In this document: positions 10,774 through 20,212 of the stretch, piece after piece
Position numbering within the stretch: the stretch's first letter is position 1
Layout: every line of letters starts with the position of its first letter
Source of the DNA: Megalonaias nervosa
Taxonomy: Eukaryota > Mollusca > Bivalvia > Unionida > Unionidae
Assembly: GCA_016617855.1 (NCBI GenBank)
Contig: JAECUM010001739.1
Coordinates: forward strand, 1-64,000
DNA: 64,000 nucleotides
Direction: 5' to 3'
Made by a program: the position numbers and the translations under genes
The notes under the pieces: generated by a model
What the model saw: only the letters and a program-made list of their open reading frames with translations
What the model was told of the DNA's origin: nothing
Databases searched by the model: none

Positions 10774-10781
10774 TATCTCCT

Positions 10782-11195
10782 ATGTCCAATTTTGATTTAC
10801 TCAATGCTGCTAAAAAATTAAAAATAAAAAATTTTAGAGGAGTTTTTATGCGTGATCAATTACCAAAACAACCAAATAATATTGAAACCGGTATTATTAA
10901 TCTCGATGAAAATTATGGTCCAGGCACGCATTGGGTCGGATATGCAATAGATCCACGTGGAATTATTTATTTTGATTCATATGGACTAGCTCCACCAAAA
11001 GAATTCTTAAAGTATATTAGCGGCTATCAAAGTACTCCAATATGGTATTCAACGTTACCAACACAAACATTAACTGATCCACCAATATGTGGTCAAGAAG
11101 TACTTAACGTACTTGATGCTATATCAAAATCAACAAAACCACCTCACAAAGTTGTACATGAATATGCTACGACGTCACATTTAAACAGACATTAG
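10782..11195 (+). CDS. Adenain-type cysteine protease (virion maturation)
   Basis: Intact, 137 residues. ATG 10782 is chosen because it follows the previous stop by 8 bp and the family starts at this point. The frame is open upstream from 10731 but overlaps the preceding gene. The catalytic set is visible: His50 in GPGTHWVGY, Asp65 in IIYFDSYG, Gln95 and Cys103 in DPPICGQEVLNVL. This spacing is that of adenovirus-type proteases of the C5/Ulp1 fold. It would process capsid and core precursors in the virion. The compact size and loss of extra loops match other Polinton proteases. The C-terminus is rich in His and Lys. Confidence 0.88.
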   Translation: MSNFDLLNAAKKLKIKNFRGVFMRDQLPKQPNNIETGIINLDENYGPGTHWVGYAIDPRGIIYFDSYGLAPPKEFLKYISGYQSTPIWYSTLPTQTLTDPPICGQEVLNVLDAISKSTKPPHKVVHEYATTSHLNRH

Positions 11196-11200
11196 TAAAT

Positions 11201-12271
11201 ATGATGGTGGATATTTATGGAAGATCTTCTCGTGGTAAAGGTCATCAGCAAGCTGATTTATCTAAATATGCAACTCTCGATCAGCTCAGAAATGAGATTG
11301 ATGATTTATTAAATATAACCAGTGTGGATCAAAATGAAGTAGTCGTTTTTCAGGATAAGGAAGGACGATTAAAAACTAGTAATATACAACTACCAGATGT
11401 ACTTATACGAGTTCCTAATGCGGTTGTTAATAATATAGTTACTTTTACTGATCAGGGTAAAATACAAGATTCCGGTACGTCAGTCAACGATTATATTAAG
11501 AAAGCTGGTGATTCATTTACAGGTTCAATTATTATGAATCAAAATAAAATTACAGGTCTTGGAGACCCAACCGCAGATGAAGACGCCGCAACAAGGAAAT
11601 ATGTCGACGATCAAGAATCTAAGTACGTATTGGCCAACGGTGGTATAATGCGTGCATTTCTCAACATGAATAACAACGGTATTAATAATCTTAGAACACC
11701 GGAATATGATTTTGATGCTGCAACGAAGAAATACGTCGATGATAAGGAAATTACTATTTCAACTTCGTTAAAAACAATCGGTGACGAAATTACTACACTT
11801 AGTGCTACTTTTTCCAAACGTGTAGAAACGTTCTTAAATTTTCATAGAAATGTAAACAAACCCATTAAAGAATTTTTTTGGGGAACAACCAACCGTTGAA
11901 ATAAAACTCTCCGACGTTAACACGAAACTCAACGACATTGTCAGTGGAATACCTAATATTGTTCAAAAAACTAATCTGATTAAAATTCCACACGGACAAA
12001 TTAAAAATATCGTATATACAGTAGCATCAGGATCATCAACATGGACACCACAAAATAATACACTCGAACATACCGCAGAAGTAACTGGGTTATACATGTT
12101 ATCTATGTACGGTTCGGAAATTACTGCGGCAACTTCATTATTACCGAATGTATATCATAATCCTCTATTGGTGATGCTAACCAAGAACATCAAAGAAATC
12201 TTTACTCTGATATCAACAGAAATGCCTCCGAGACGTTACTGGTGGTGCCTAGAATTCGTAGCTGGAACTTA
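11201..12271 (+). CDS. Phage-like fibre protein with KYVDD repeats (frameshifted once)
   Basis: Starts 5 bp after the protease. The middle (about residues 110-185) holds two copies of a tail-fibre-type module: MNQNKITGLGDPTADEDAAT followed by KYVDD, then MNNNGINNLRTPEYDFDAAT followed by KYVDD. This pattern is familiar from bacteriophage fibres and baseplate proteins. The frame ends at 11899 after the T-run and G-run near 11868-11884. An equally coding-like frame continues to TAA at 12269-12271 with a globular-looking, aromatic C-terminus (WWCLEFVAGT). The protein is likely a trimeric vertex fibre with a receptor-binding tip. The total is about 356 codons. Confidence 0.65.
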
Positions 12272-12289
12272 ATTAAATGACGTTGTTAG

Positions 12290-12293
12290 TATA
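12290..12293 (+). promoter_or_regulatory. TATA fused to ATG, membrane-protein gene
   Basis: AGTATAATG places TATA immediately before the start codon at 12294. Confidence 0.45.
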
Positions 12294-12830
12294 ATGGATC
12301 AACCTCAGTCTCGCATCGACGTTCAACGTTACAGATGCAATCAATTATGTGAGCGTCTCACTAAACTAAATAATTTTATCGACTATTATAACACGAAAAT
12401 AAAAAAATGCAAAAGACGTATAATTGTCATCGATGTAGTTCTTTACTCGGTTTCTGCTGTTATTACTGGAACAGGATTATTATTATCAATGTTGACGATG
12501 ACAGCACCTACTGTTATAACCATTATTGTTTCAGCATCAACGACTATTGCTGGAGTTCTCGGTATTATAGCCAAAAAGATAGATACCTGTACAAATGCTA
12601 AATTGCACGATTATATGATTAAATTACATACAGTGGCAGATGCATTTTCTAAACTATCTTTGTACGTTTCTTCGTGTGTCAGTGATGGTAAAATATCCGA
12701 TACTGAATTTACTATGATGATGAAAACTTATGATGACGCTTTTAAGGTGATCGCTAATGATTTTAATGAATTAAATAACAACAATAATAATAATGACAGA
12801 CAGGGAGTTACTTCAGCAGATCGTCACTAA
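12294..12830 (+). CDS. Two-helix membrane protein
   Basis: Intact, 178 residues. A coiled-coil-like N-terminus (RYRCNQLCERLTKLNNFI) leads to a basic KKCKRR stretch, then two hydrophobic helices at about residues 43-66 and 72-93 with a short turn. A helical C-terminal domain follows, ending in an asparagine run before the overlapping next gene. Small proteins with this paired-helix hairpin recur in the virion clusters of Polintons. The role is unknown, perhaps an internal virion membrane or host-membrane function. The last 38 bp overlap the penton-like gene in another frame, evidence for a tight virus-like layout. Confidence 0.6.
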   Translation: MDQPQSRIDVQRYRCNQLCERLTKLNNFIDYYNTKIKKCKRRIIVIDVVLYSVSAVITGTGLLLSMLTMTAPTVITIIVSASTTIAGVLGIIAKKIDTCTNAKLHDYMIKLHTVADAFSKLSLYVSSCVSDGKISDTEFTMMMKTYDDAFKVIANDFNELNNNNNNNDRQGVTSADRH

Positions 12831-13639
12831 TACAACTCCGTCAAAAACTACGATGATATCGTTAAGTTCGACCAATCCTGAATTTAGTGTCAATTTTCCA
12901 ACATCAATTCCTGCAAAAGAAATAGCATTAGCACAATTGCGAGTTTATTATAGCTGGCCCAATATCAGATCAAAATCATTTGGTGGACTACAGCCAAATA
13001 ATTCATTAGTATTCGCTAATAAGAACAAACCCGACGGAACTCCTGATTGGCAAGTAGTTGCTATTCCAACGGGCAGTTATCAAATAGAACAGATTAATGA
13101 TGAGTTTCAACGCAGAATTAAATCTATTACAGGAAAAGAATCAAAAATAGCAATTACTGTCTACGAACCAACACTATCTGCGGTTATTGAAATAAATTCC
13201 CCTGATTACTCCGTAGATATTTATCAAAGTTCGATTAGATCAGTATTAGGATGGCCTGATATTCCACCAGTTTATCAAGGGCCACCAGAACCACAGAGAT
13301 CTGATTTTGTCGTAGATGTTGAAAAATTTATAAAACCTGCAGAATATCGAACAGAAAAAAAATGCTTACCCATGGCGACGATATTTTGGTGATGGAGTTA
13401 TACATTATATAGATAAAACAGAAACCCATTTTACAAAAATAGTTGATGGCAAAAAAGGTAAAATAATAGTACTTGATGTTGATGAAATAAATTCATATGC
13501 TAGTACAATTAAATCTGAACACGGACGTGTACTTAATGATCTAAGAAATTTATTTTCCAGCATTAGCACTTCCTACAACGAAGATTTAAAAAATCAAATA
13601 ATTGAAGCAATACAACATTTGAATCAAGTTGCTTCGTAG
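12793..13639 (+). CDS. Penton-like minor capsid protein, first part (frameshifted)
   Basis: Starts inside the end of the membrane-protein gene. Residues 20-190 are beta-rich, with SSTNPEFSVNFPTSIPAKEI, VVAIPTGSYQIEQINDEF, and EINSPDYSVDIYQSS followed by SVLGWP. This is the signature of the minor capsid protein found beside Polinton hexon genes, thought to be the single jelly-roll penton. An 8-A run at 13354-13362 shifts the frame. The next frame runs from about 13363 to TAG 13639 and ends EAIQHLNQVAS. The product would sit at the capsid five-fold vertices and anchor the fibre. Whether it ends at 13639 or continues into the next open frame is unclear. Confidence 0.65.
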
Positions 13640-14216
13640 ACCGTCGTATATAGTTAATGAAGACGGTCCACTACATCAGAATGTTAGACTAAATATGCTG
13701 TTCACAACAGTATTTCTAAAACATTTCGGAATTACGCGAGAACAGCTACCAACATTTGTAATTCCTGGATTTAACTCTGAAGAGCTAAAGAAGTCAGTTA
13801 ATGATATTATTGATGAACACTTTAAAAGAATATGTGATTCATGGAAAAAAATATCCCCACCACCGATTATACTAAAACACAATAACAATCCCTTTGGTGC
13901 CGGACGTCATATCTCACCTGGTATTGTTAATATAACATCTACGATCGCGGTCAATCTAGTATGTGACGTAATTGATGACAGTTATCAAGTAGATCTTTCA
14001 AAATCTAATCAGGCCCAACAGGGGTATATACTATATTCATTTAGCCCTAAAGACCCGCCCGGTTGGTTAATTGTATGTGAACCAATTAACCCAATTTATT
14101 TACGAGTTCATAATCCATTTCTGACAAGAATAAATTTCAAACTCACCGACCAGGCAGGAAACATTTTGGATCTAAGACAAGACTCTCTTAATATTAATTT
14201 GTATATACGCTCGTAG
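13629..14216 (+). CDS. Penton-like protein, second part or separate gene
   Basis: Open from 13623 with no ATG until 13695, and overlapping the end of the previous frame by about 16 bp. This looks like another frameshift within one gene rather than a new start. The C-terminal 70 residues are beta-rich and end FKLTDQAGNILDLRQD followed by LNINLYIRS. A closing strand of this kind is expected for the jelly-roll of Polinton minor capsid proteins. The region from 13695 to 13900 is helical and less familiar. I treat it as the second half of the penton-like gene, with the alternative that it is an independent gene starting at ATG 13695. Confidence 0.5.
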   Translation: MLRRPSYIVNEDGPLHQNVRLNMLFTTVFLKHFGITREQLPTFVIPGFNSEELKKSVNDIIDEHFKRICDSWKKISPPPIILKHNNNPFGAGRHISPGIVNITSTIAVNLVCDVIDDSYQVDLSKSNQAQQGYILYSFSPKDPPGWLIVCEPINPIYLRVHNPFLTRINFKLTDQAGNILDLRQDSLNINLYIRS

Positions 14217-14796
14217 AACGTCTGATTAAATAATCAGGGGGCAAAAAAATAATCCGATTAGTAAATACATGAATAATAATCAATTTCTATGATTAAAGCA
14301 ATTGTATATATAATAAAGCGAGATAACTCGGCTATCTCTCTCTGCGGAGTAAATTGAACGATTATTTCCCTTACTAATACGTTCGATTTACAGACAACAA
14401 ATACTTCTTGTTTTTCGTTAATTATTTAGTGACTTATTTCTTTTTCTGTAGGTGATTAGCTGTTAGTAAAGCATCAATTTGTAACAGAGAGGAATATTGA
14501 TGCATCTTTTAACTCTGATAACCTTAAATTCACGTCGGTTTATACGAGTGCGTAAAGTTATTTTTAGCTATAACACATGTATTTGCCCTTAACGAGCGAT
14601 AACTCTTACAGAAAATGTAATGTGCGATTATTTTATATAGTATATATAAATAATGTTTGTAAATTAAGTAAATATACGCTACAGTTGTACAATAATTGTG
14701 ATTTTATTCAGTATATTGGTCGTACGTAATTTGTCTGCTTATTCAGTGTTGGGTTAACTACATAATAATTTTAAAACGTCTATATGTATGAATCGG
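14217..14796. other. Non-coding, AT-rich centre of the Polinton, left part
   Basis: No open frame or recognisable domain. AT-rich with short inverted repeats near 14320-14380 and runs of TATA-like sequence at 14635-14655. It separates the virion gene block from the replication block and could hold transcription terminators or a replication signal. Nothing specific is visible. Confidence 0.6.
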
Positions 14797-14870
14797 AAAA
14801 TGGCTCAGTGGTATAGTCGTTGAACTATGATACTGACGACCGTGGTTCGATTCCTGTGGCTGACGAGTGT
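14797..14870 (+). ncRNA. tRNA-like sequence with Pol III A and B boxes
   Basis: An A-box-like TGGCTCAGTGG at 14801-14811 and a near-consensus B box GGTTCGATTCC at 14844-14854 have tRNA-like spacing. The acceptor and anticodon arms do not pair properly, so it is not a working tRNA. It is either the head of a SINE that inserted into the Polinton or an element-encoded Pol III transcript. Confidence 0.5.
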
Positions 14871-14906
14871 CGACAGTATTCGGAACGATGCCATTTTATA
14901 AGGTTG

Positions 14907-15028
14907 GGGAGCTCAGCCCCCAAAGAATTCAACCCCTCATCACGTTAAACAACGTGGTGAGTGCGTTTTGCACTTACCCCGGGGTTTGATTTGGTGGGGG
15001 GTTATTGAATTCGCAATACAGAGCTCCC
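14907..15028. repeat. Large nested foldback
   Basis: Nested complementary blocks pair across a centre near 14948. The outer pair is GGGAGCTC (14907-14914) with GAGCTCCC (15021-15028). The middle pair is GAATTCAACCCC (14925-14936) with GGGGTTATTGAATTC (14998-15012). The inner pair is CTCATCACGTT (14936-14946) with AACGTGGTGAG (14951-14961). A small extra hairpin, GTGCGTTTTGCAC, lies at 14961-14973. Confidence 0.7.
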
Positions 15029-15296
15029 TAAAATAATCAGTGGATCTGAGCTCTCTACCTCATTTGAAAGACCCCCACAAGGAAACATTCAGAAAGAATG
15101 CTAGCCAAATAGAAACAGAACATAAGAAAGACATCATCATACAAAAAAAGGGCTCCATGAAAGACACAAAGGCTATCGGGGGCCAAGTGACGGGTAACCG
15201 CTTAGGATGCTACTGATTAATTTTGATATTTTTAGGTCAAAAGTCAAAAGTTAAAAACTTGAATGTCAATTATTTTTTATTTTAAAGAAATAATTA
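15029..15296. other. Non-coding, Polinton centre, right part
   Basis: No gene seen. Contains a less AT-rich segment (15060-15215) that could be the body of a SINE headed by the tRNA-like sequence, then AT-rich DNA leading to the next gene. Confidence 0.45.
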
Positions 15297-15303
15297 TTAT
15301 ATA
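15297..15303 (+). promoter_or_regulatory. TATATA fused to ATG
   Basis: TTATATA runs into the start codon at 15304, matching the motif at other genes of the element. Confidence 0.45.
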
Positions 15304-15715
15304 ATGAACCAAGAAAACATTAATGATATTATTTATGCTATTAAAAAATTAAAACATACGAATAAATCTATCTGATAATCTCGATCCTGAAAAAATATTA
15401 TGCGATTATGAAATATTAAAACAAAGAAAAACTTACAATAAGTACACATTACCATCCAATTATAAATTTGTAAAATCAATTTATCAGTCTATGTTAGAAT
15501 CCTTGGCGGTGGTAAATGAAAAGCAGGTAAAGCTATTTGCGCCTCTTGCACGTTCGATCGAAAATATCAGATCCGAACTATCTCGTGAATACGAGAAAAA
15601 GAAGAGTTTGGATAATCGTGTAATGCAATTAAGAAAAATTATGTTATTTGATTCTGTCAAAAGTGAGAGTGACACTGAGAGTAGCGACGGTGAAGGTACC
15701 CATGGTAAAATATAG
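15304..15715 (+). CDS. Small helical protein of unknown function (frameshifted)
   Basis: The ATG at 15304 has the TATA-type context. After about 20 codons the frame stops, but a second frame continues from about 15360 with protein-like sequence (SDNLDPEKILCDYEILKQRK, then LPSNYKFVKSIYQSML) and ends at TAG 15715, about 137 codons in all. The break lies in an A/T-rich run near 15345-15360. The C-terminal half is charged and helical, with an acidic serine-rich tail (SESDTESSDGEG). I do not recognise the family. It lies convergent to the HNH gene. Confidence 0.5.
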
Positions 15716-15754
15716 AGTCGAACTATATACAATTTATTTATTAGGAAGACAGAA

Positions 15755-16323
15755 TTAGATATATTCAAATATTATCCGCTGATCGTATTTGAATGAATAT
15801 GCTGATTTGTATACTTTATCTGCAACAAATTGCATCGATCGTGGATGTATGTTAAAATATTTTCAGCCGCATATATTGAAGGGAAAGTTATTTCCTGTCC
15901 TGTCTGTATATTCATGGATTTAATAGCTCTTCTTGCAAATTTTTTACATTTTCCAGTATTTCCACGTGCAGAATTCTGACTCTGTGTAATAGCTTGCAGG
16001 TTATATAACCGATTATTTTTGGGATTTCCATCAATGTGATCAACTACAAGTCCATTTTTAACTATTCCACGAAAACATTCGAATATGAATATATGTGAGT
16101 AATATTTATTTTTCCCAGCATTAAACATAAAATAACCAGTATTACTAATATTACCGACTGGTTTTTTCAATCTGCAGTTTCTGATTACACCATCTCGAGA
16201 CGCTTCATAATTTTTTATTATAGGATGTTTCACAAATTCGTTTTGCTCATAGTACTCAATTTTCAATTTTCTTATAATATCATTGTCGATCATTTCATCA
16301 TAAGTCTGATTTGTCTGAGTCAT
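15755..16323 (-). CDS. HNH endonuclease with NUMOD-type DNA-binding segments (C-terminus frameshifted)
   Basis: Minus strand, ATG at 16323. Around residues 35-80 is a NUMOD4-like segment (YEASRDGVIRNCRLKKPVGN). The HNH core follows, with GLVVDHIDGNPKNNRLYNLQ and QSQNS at about residues 90-120. Near the end SIYAAE begins a NUMOD1-like helix-turn-helix, but the frame slips at an A-run near 15860. The other frame carries the expected continuation (KYFNIHPRSMQFVA and on to a stop at 15755-15757). Enzymes of this layout are phage and algal-virus homing endonucleases that cut double-stranded DNA and spread themselves. It is one of two HNH domains in the element. It may be a passenger or help replication. 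Confidence 0.8.
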
Positions 16324-16330
16324 TTTTATA
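16324..16330 (-). promoter_or_regulatory. TATAAAA start-site motif, HNH gene
   Basis: On the minus strand TATAAAA runs directly into the ATG at 16323. Confidence 0.45.
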
Positions 16331-16338
16331 TAATAATA

Positions 16339-16656
16339 TTATTTGTCTAAATCATTGTTTTGAAATCTGGTCAAATAATCTTCTACGGTTTGTATAGGAG
16401 ATTTACCTAACGTCAAAGTATTATTTTTTTTATCATAATATCGTTTTAGTTCCCTGTATTTTTTTCCGCCACATTTTAGACACAATTGAGTTTTTCCTCT
16501 GACTCCAACACCACACTGAATACACGGTATGGGTCCTGTACTTCCATTTTTGATGCTTTGCATATGATATCCGCAGTATTTGTTCACGCACGGTTTATTA
16601 CAAGTAGAAGTATATCCAATTCTGAGCCAAGCACATTTGTTTTTTGTTTCAAGCAT
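16339..16656 (-). CDS. Cysteine-rich zinc-finger protein
   Basis: Intact, 105 residues, minus strand. Two cysteine/histidine clusters are visible: CAWLRIGYTSTCNKPC then YCGYH, and IPCIQCGVGVRGK then CLKCGGKKYRELKR. These suggest two small zinc-binding domains followed by a lysine-rich segment and a helical C-terminus. Proteins of this type occur beside replication genes in several Polintons, but I know no established function. A DNA-binding or transcription role would fit. It ends 15 bp from the HNH gene start, so the two could share a transcript. Confidence 0.6.
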   Translation of the reverse strand: MLETKNKCAWLRIGYTSTCNKPCVNKYCGYHMQSIKNGSTGPIPCIQCGVGVRGKTQLCLKCGGKKYRELKRYYDKKNNTLTLGKSPIQTVEDYLTRFQNNDLDK

Positions 16657-16669
16657 TATATATATATAC
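16657..16669 (-). promoter_or_regulatory. TATA repeat fused to ATG, zinc-finger gene
   Basis: Six alternating TA steps lie directly upstream of the ATG at 16656. The divergent replication gene starts 47 bp away at 16703, so this short gap must serve both. Confidence 0.45.
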
Positions 16670-16702
16670 TAAAATTTTAATTTAAATACTTGTTTTAATT
16701 AT

Positions 16703-19700
16703 ATGAACGAATTATCGGCAATTGAACCTCAGATATCCAGATTTGATCTTGACAGACTATCAGAATATAAATTTAGTACTTTGATGCAAGATCTGGCATT
16801 AACGGATGAGGATATAACCGAACGTATTCGTGAAGCAAAAAAGGAATTTCGTGACGATGGTGCTGTTCATGTATGGTCAACATTCAGAGTTGGAAATGTT
16901 ACTAATATGATGAATGACGAACGAGGAAAAGTAATTATTAATCACCTTGATGATCAAAAATATTTTATTTTAATAAAATTTATTGTAAATACAGAAGAAG
17001 ATATTTGGATTATTCGTGATAAGCGCGATCCAGTCCGTGTGCAGTCAGAAAATAATATTGTTCTCTTAAATAATAAATCTAAACCCGGAATACTGACTGG
17101 TATTGATAAGATATATTATGAACGTGCATATCCAGTTACTGCAGTTGTATATGCAATATATCCGCTGAATAATAAACCTGACGTCGGGGATCTAAAGCCT
17201 ATGAAACTGTCAGAGTCAAGAATAAACTGTGTAGCTGAACGAGTTACAGAACATTTTACAAACGCGATACGTGGTAATGGTTTAACAGATTTAAGGCGTA
17301 AAAAAATAAATATGTGGGCAGAATCAGTTAAAGATACCGGAGCGTCTATCAAAGATGTCGCTGAACTAGAAAAGAAATTGAAATTCCCAATAACAGTAAA
17401 GACGTTAACCGGAGAGATTTTGTACAAACCAAAATATGAATCAAGAGGAGCTCCTATAACAATCATTGATCATAATTCGCACGCATGGACCTCAGCAGTA
17501 ACAATATTTCCACTAGACAGAGCGGTTAAATTTTATGATGGTCATATATTTGATTTTATCAAAAATATCAGTAAAAGTGACCCTGTGTCCGTTTGGTTAT
17601 TTCAAAGTTCAGAATATGATCATTACGATCAGTTTGTAATGGTGATATTTACCGTATAGAATCTCCTAATGTAGAAATGGAAAATCTTGCGCTGAAATAT
17701 ACTTCAGACGATGTCAAAGTTAGACTATTATTAAATAATTGTTTTACTGTTCCATCTGTAGCGGCTCATTTCGCTCAGGAGAAAAATTTATGGAAACCAA
17801 CACGATTGGAATTTCTTGAAGACATTCATAAAAGTTGCGTAGAATATGGACACGGAGGATTATGGAATACTAAATATAAGTGTAATGACGTTATATCTGT
17901 TGATATGGTAGCGTGTTATCCCGGAAGTTTTCTTGGATACGGAGAATGTTCTGAATACTTTAAGAGATTCGGACATCCATCACACGAGATGACCAGGGTT
18001 GCGATAAACGGACATTTACCAGATTTTGATTTAACCGGATTTGCTCATTTAGAATCATTCGAGTTTGCAGAAAATCTCCATCCGATTACTTATATTTGGT
18101 TTGGAAGACATTTTTCAGAAAAATGTTGGGTTCCAATAGTACTATTGCGATATATACTTGATGCTGAAATTTTAATATCTTTACAGGTGAGTGAGGCGAT
18201 TATATCATATAGTCCACAGAAACAAGTTTGGTTACCAGAACCAAATAGATTTAATATTGATGATGCCAGGAAAGAATTCCCTAATCTTAATGAAGATGAT
18301 ATTATTAAAATTACTAATAATATACGTAAATGCAGAGACGAGCATGATGAAAAACTTGCAAAAGATCTTGGTAGAAAGATAATTGGTAAATTTACTCAAG
18401 GAGGAGCCTATGATCATAAAAGACACTGTACAAGATTGATTATGGACGATGCTGAACTCGATTTTATAATAGCTGATACAACAGAAAAAAACATTTATAA
18501 ATCGGAGTAATGCTTATTTGTCAGACGGAATCAAACTAGGTACAATTGTGAGTTATCTTGATGGTGACTCACCACAATTTACTCATTTAAGATCATCTAT
18601 GTTGGCATATGTTTTATAAATCTACTGTCTATGATAAATAGATTTCCTCGTGATGCTGTCAGAGTCGCCACGGATTCGTTTTATATAAATAAAAAATATA
18701 CAGATTTATTAAAACCGCTACTTGGTAATGGTGAATGGGGATCATGGAGAATAAAACAAGAAAATATACTTAGTTATTCTGAATCTGCCGACGTTGAAAT
18801 TAAGGAAATATATCACAAAAATAATAATAAAATATCAAAATCATCAGCACCATCTGTATATGATCCTGTGGCTAGATATAAAACCGTTTATCTTAACGGA
18901 TGCGGTGGTTCAGGTAAAACAACTCGTGTGATTAAATTATTCATGAATAATAATTCAGATATAATTGTTTTGACACCGACACATAAACTCGCCAGAGAAA
19001 TAAAAGAGCGAGGAGTAAAATCGTGTACATATCATAGTTTCTTTAGATGGTGTGGAGACACATGGACTCCTGAACGAATGTGTGAGAAATATATACCTAA
19101 ATATATTATATGGGACGAGATATGCACGGTGTCGTTAGAAATATTAAAAATATTTCTTGAATGGCTATTGACGAAGAATACTGCTATAATAATGTGCGGT
19201 GATCATGGTCAACCACCACCCTTTATTGGACAGTCTCCACATGAATGGCTGAAGAATAACGTAGATTATTACGAGGAAATAAATGATGACTATAGAGCTA
19301 TTGATGAACCGCTGAAGGAATTTAAAAGATTAATCAGATTACAACCAGACAGAGTACAATGTGAAATAATGCGAGGAGTAATTCCAGAGACTTCTATGAA
19401 TGATTTTCTAAATTTATGGAATCCCGCTGATTTAATAGTTACAAGTAGAAAGATAGTTCGTGATGAACTACAGAATAAATTATTTATGTTACATAAAGAA
19501 AAGTTTTCAGATCTACCAGTACCTTTGTGTTATCGCCCAGCAGATACTCGACGATACTCGACGACAGAATATTGATGTTGAAATTCCTGGTGGTGGAATA
19601 CAGAATCTTGTCTTGAATGATATTATTTTAGTCGATATTAATGTCGTTGAGAATGCGCTGAATATGAATAAATCACCGTGGACGTTAGGATACGCTATAA

Positions 19701-20212
19701 CCATTCACTCATCACAGGGGTTAACTATTTCCGATACAAATATCTGGATTATAGATGATCGGATCGAATGGTCGAATTTAGTCTATCTCGCAGTTGCTAG
19801 AGTCAGACGAATATCTCAGCTACATAGGGTTATTATGAATTTTATAGAAAATAATGATCAGACTGTTAATAATGACGTAATAAGAAAAAAACTATCTGGT
19901 TATAAGCAGTGTGATAAAAAAAATAAACGTGATTTTGATATTGATACTGAATTTATTATAAAACTAAAAGCACAACAGAATAATAATTGTGCAAGTTGTA
20001 ACTGTAATATGTTATGGCAATATTCGAATAATAATCCAAGACAATTTACCGTAGACAGAATTAATAGTGATCTTGGTCATACACGTGATAATGTGATGCT
20101 GACCTGTCTTGAGTGTAATCGACGTAGAGGTTCTGGTTATGTAATTGTATGTGGTGGTAATTGTGTGTCTTCAGGGATTACCTGTAATTGTTCACGTACA
20201 AATCCACGTTGA
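16703..20212 (+). CDS. Fused DNA polymerase B-like / SF1 helicase / HNH replication protein (multiple frameshifts)
   Basis: Four consecutive open frames (16703-17659, 17677-18510, 18631-19575, 19460-20212) form one long gene of about 1,170 codons. The N-terminal 300 residues contain INCVAERVTEHF and IDHNSHAWTSAV, a domain I cannot name. Next come polymerase-like motifs: VDMVACYPGSF at about 17899 (motif A) and VATDSFYI at about 18664 (motif C). A superfamily 1 helicase follows, with Walker A GCGGSGKTTR at 18898, IIWDEICTV, CGDHGQPPP and AITIHSSQGLT. A C-terminal HNH/zinc domain has CASCNCNM, FTVDRINSDLGHTRDNV and CLECNRRRG. Breaks lie near 17636, 18490 and 18613, plus a 10-bp duplication at 19544-19563. 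It would copy and unwind element DNA. Confidence 0.75.
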
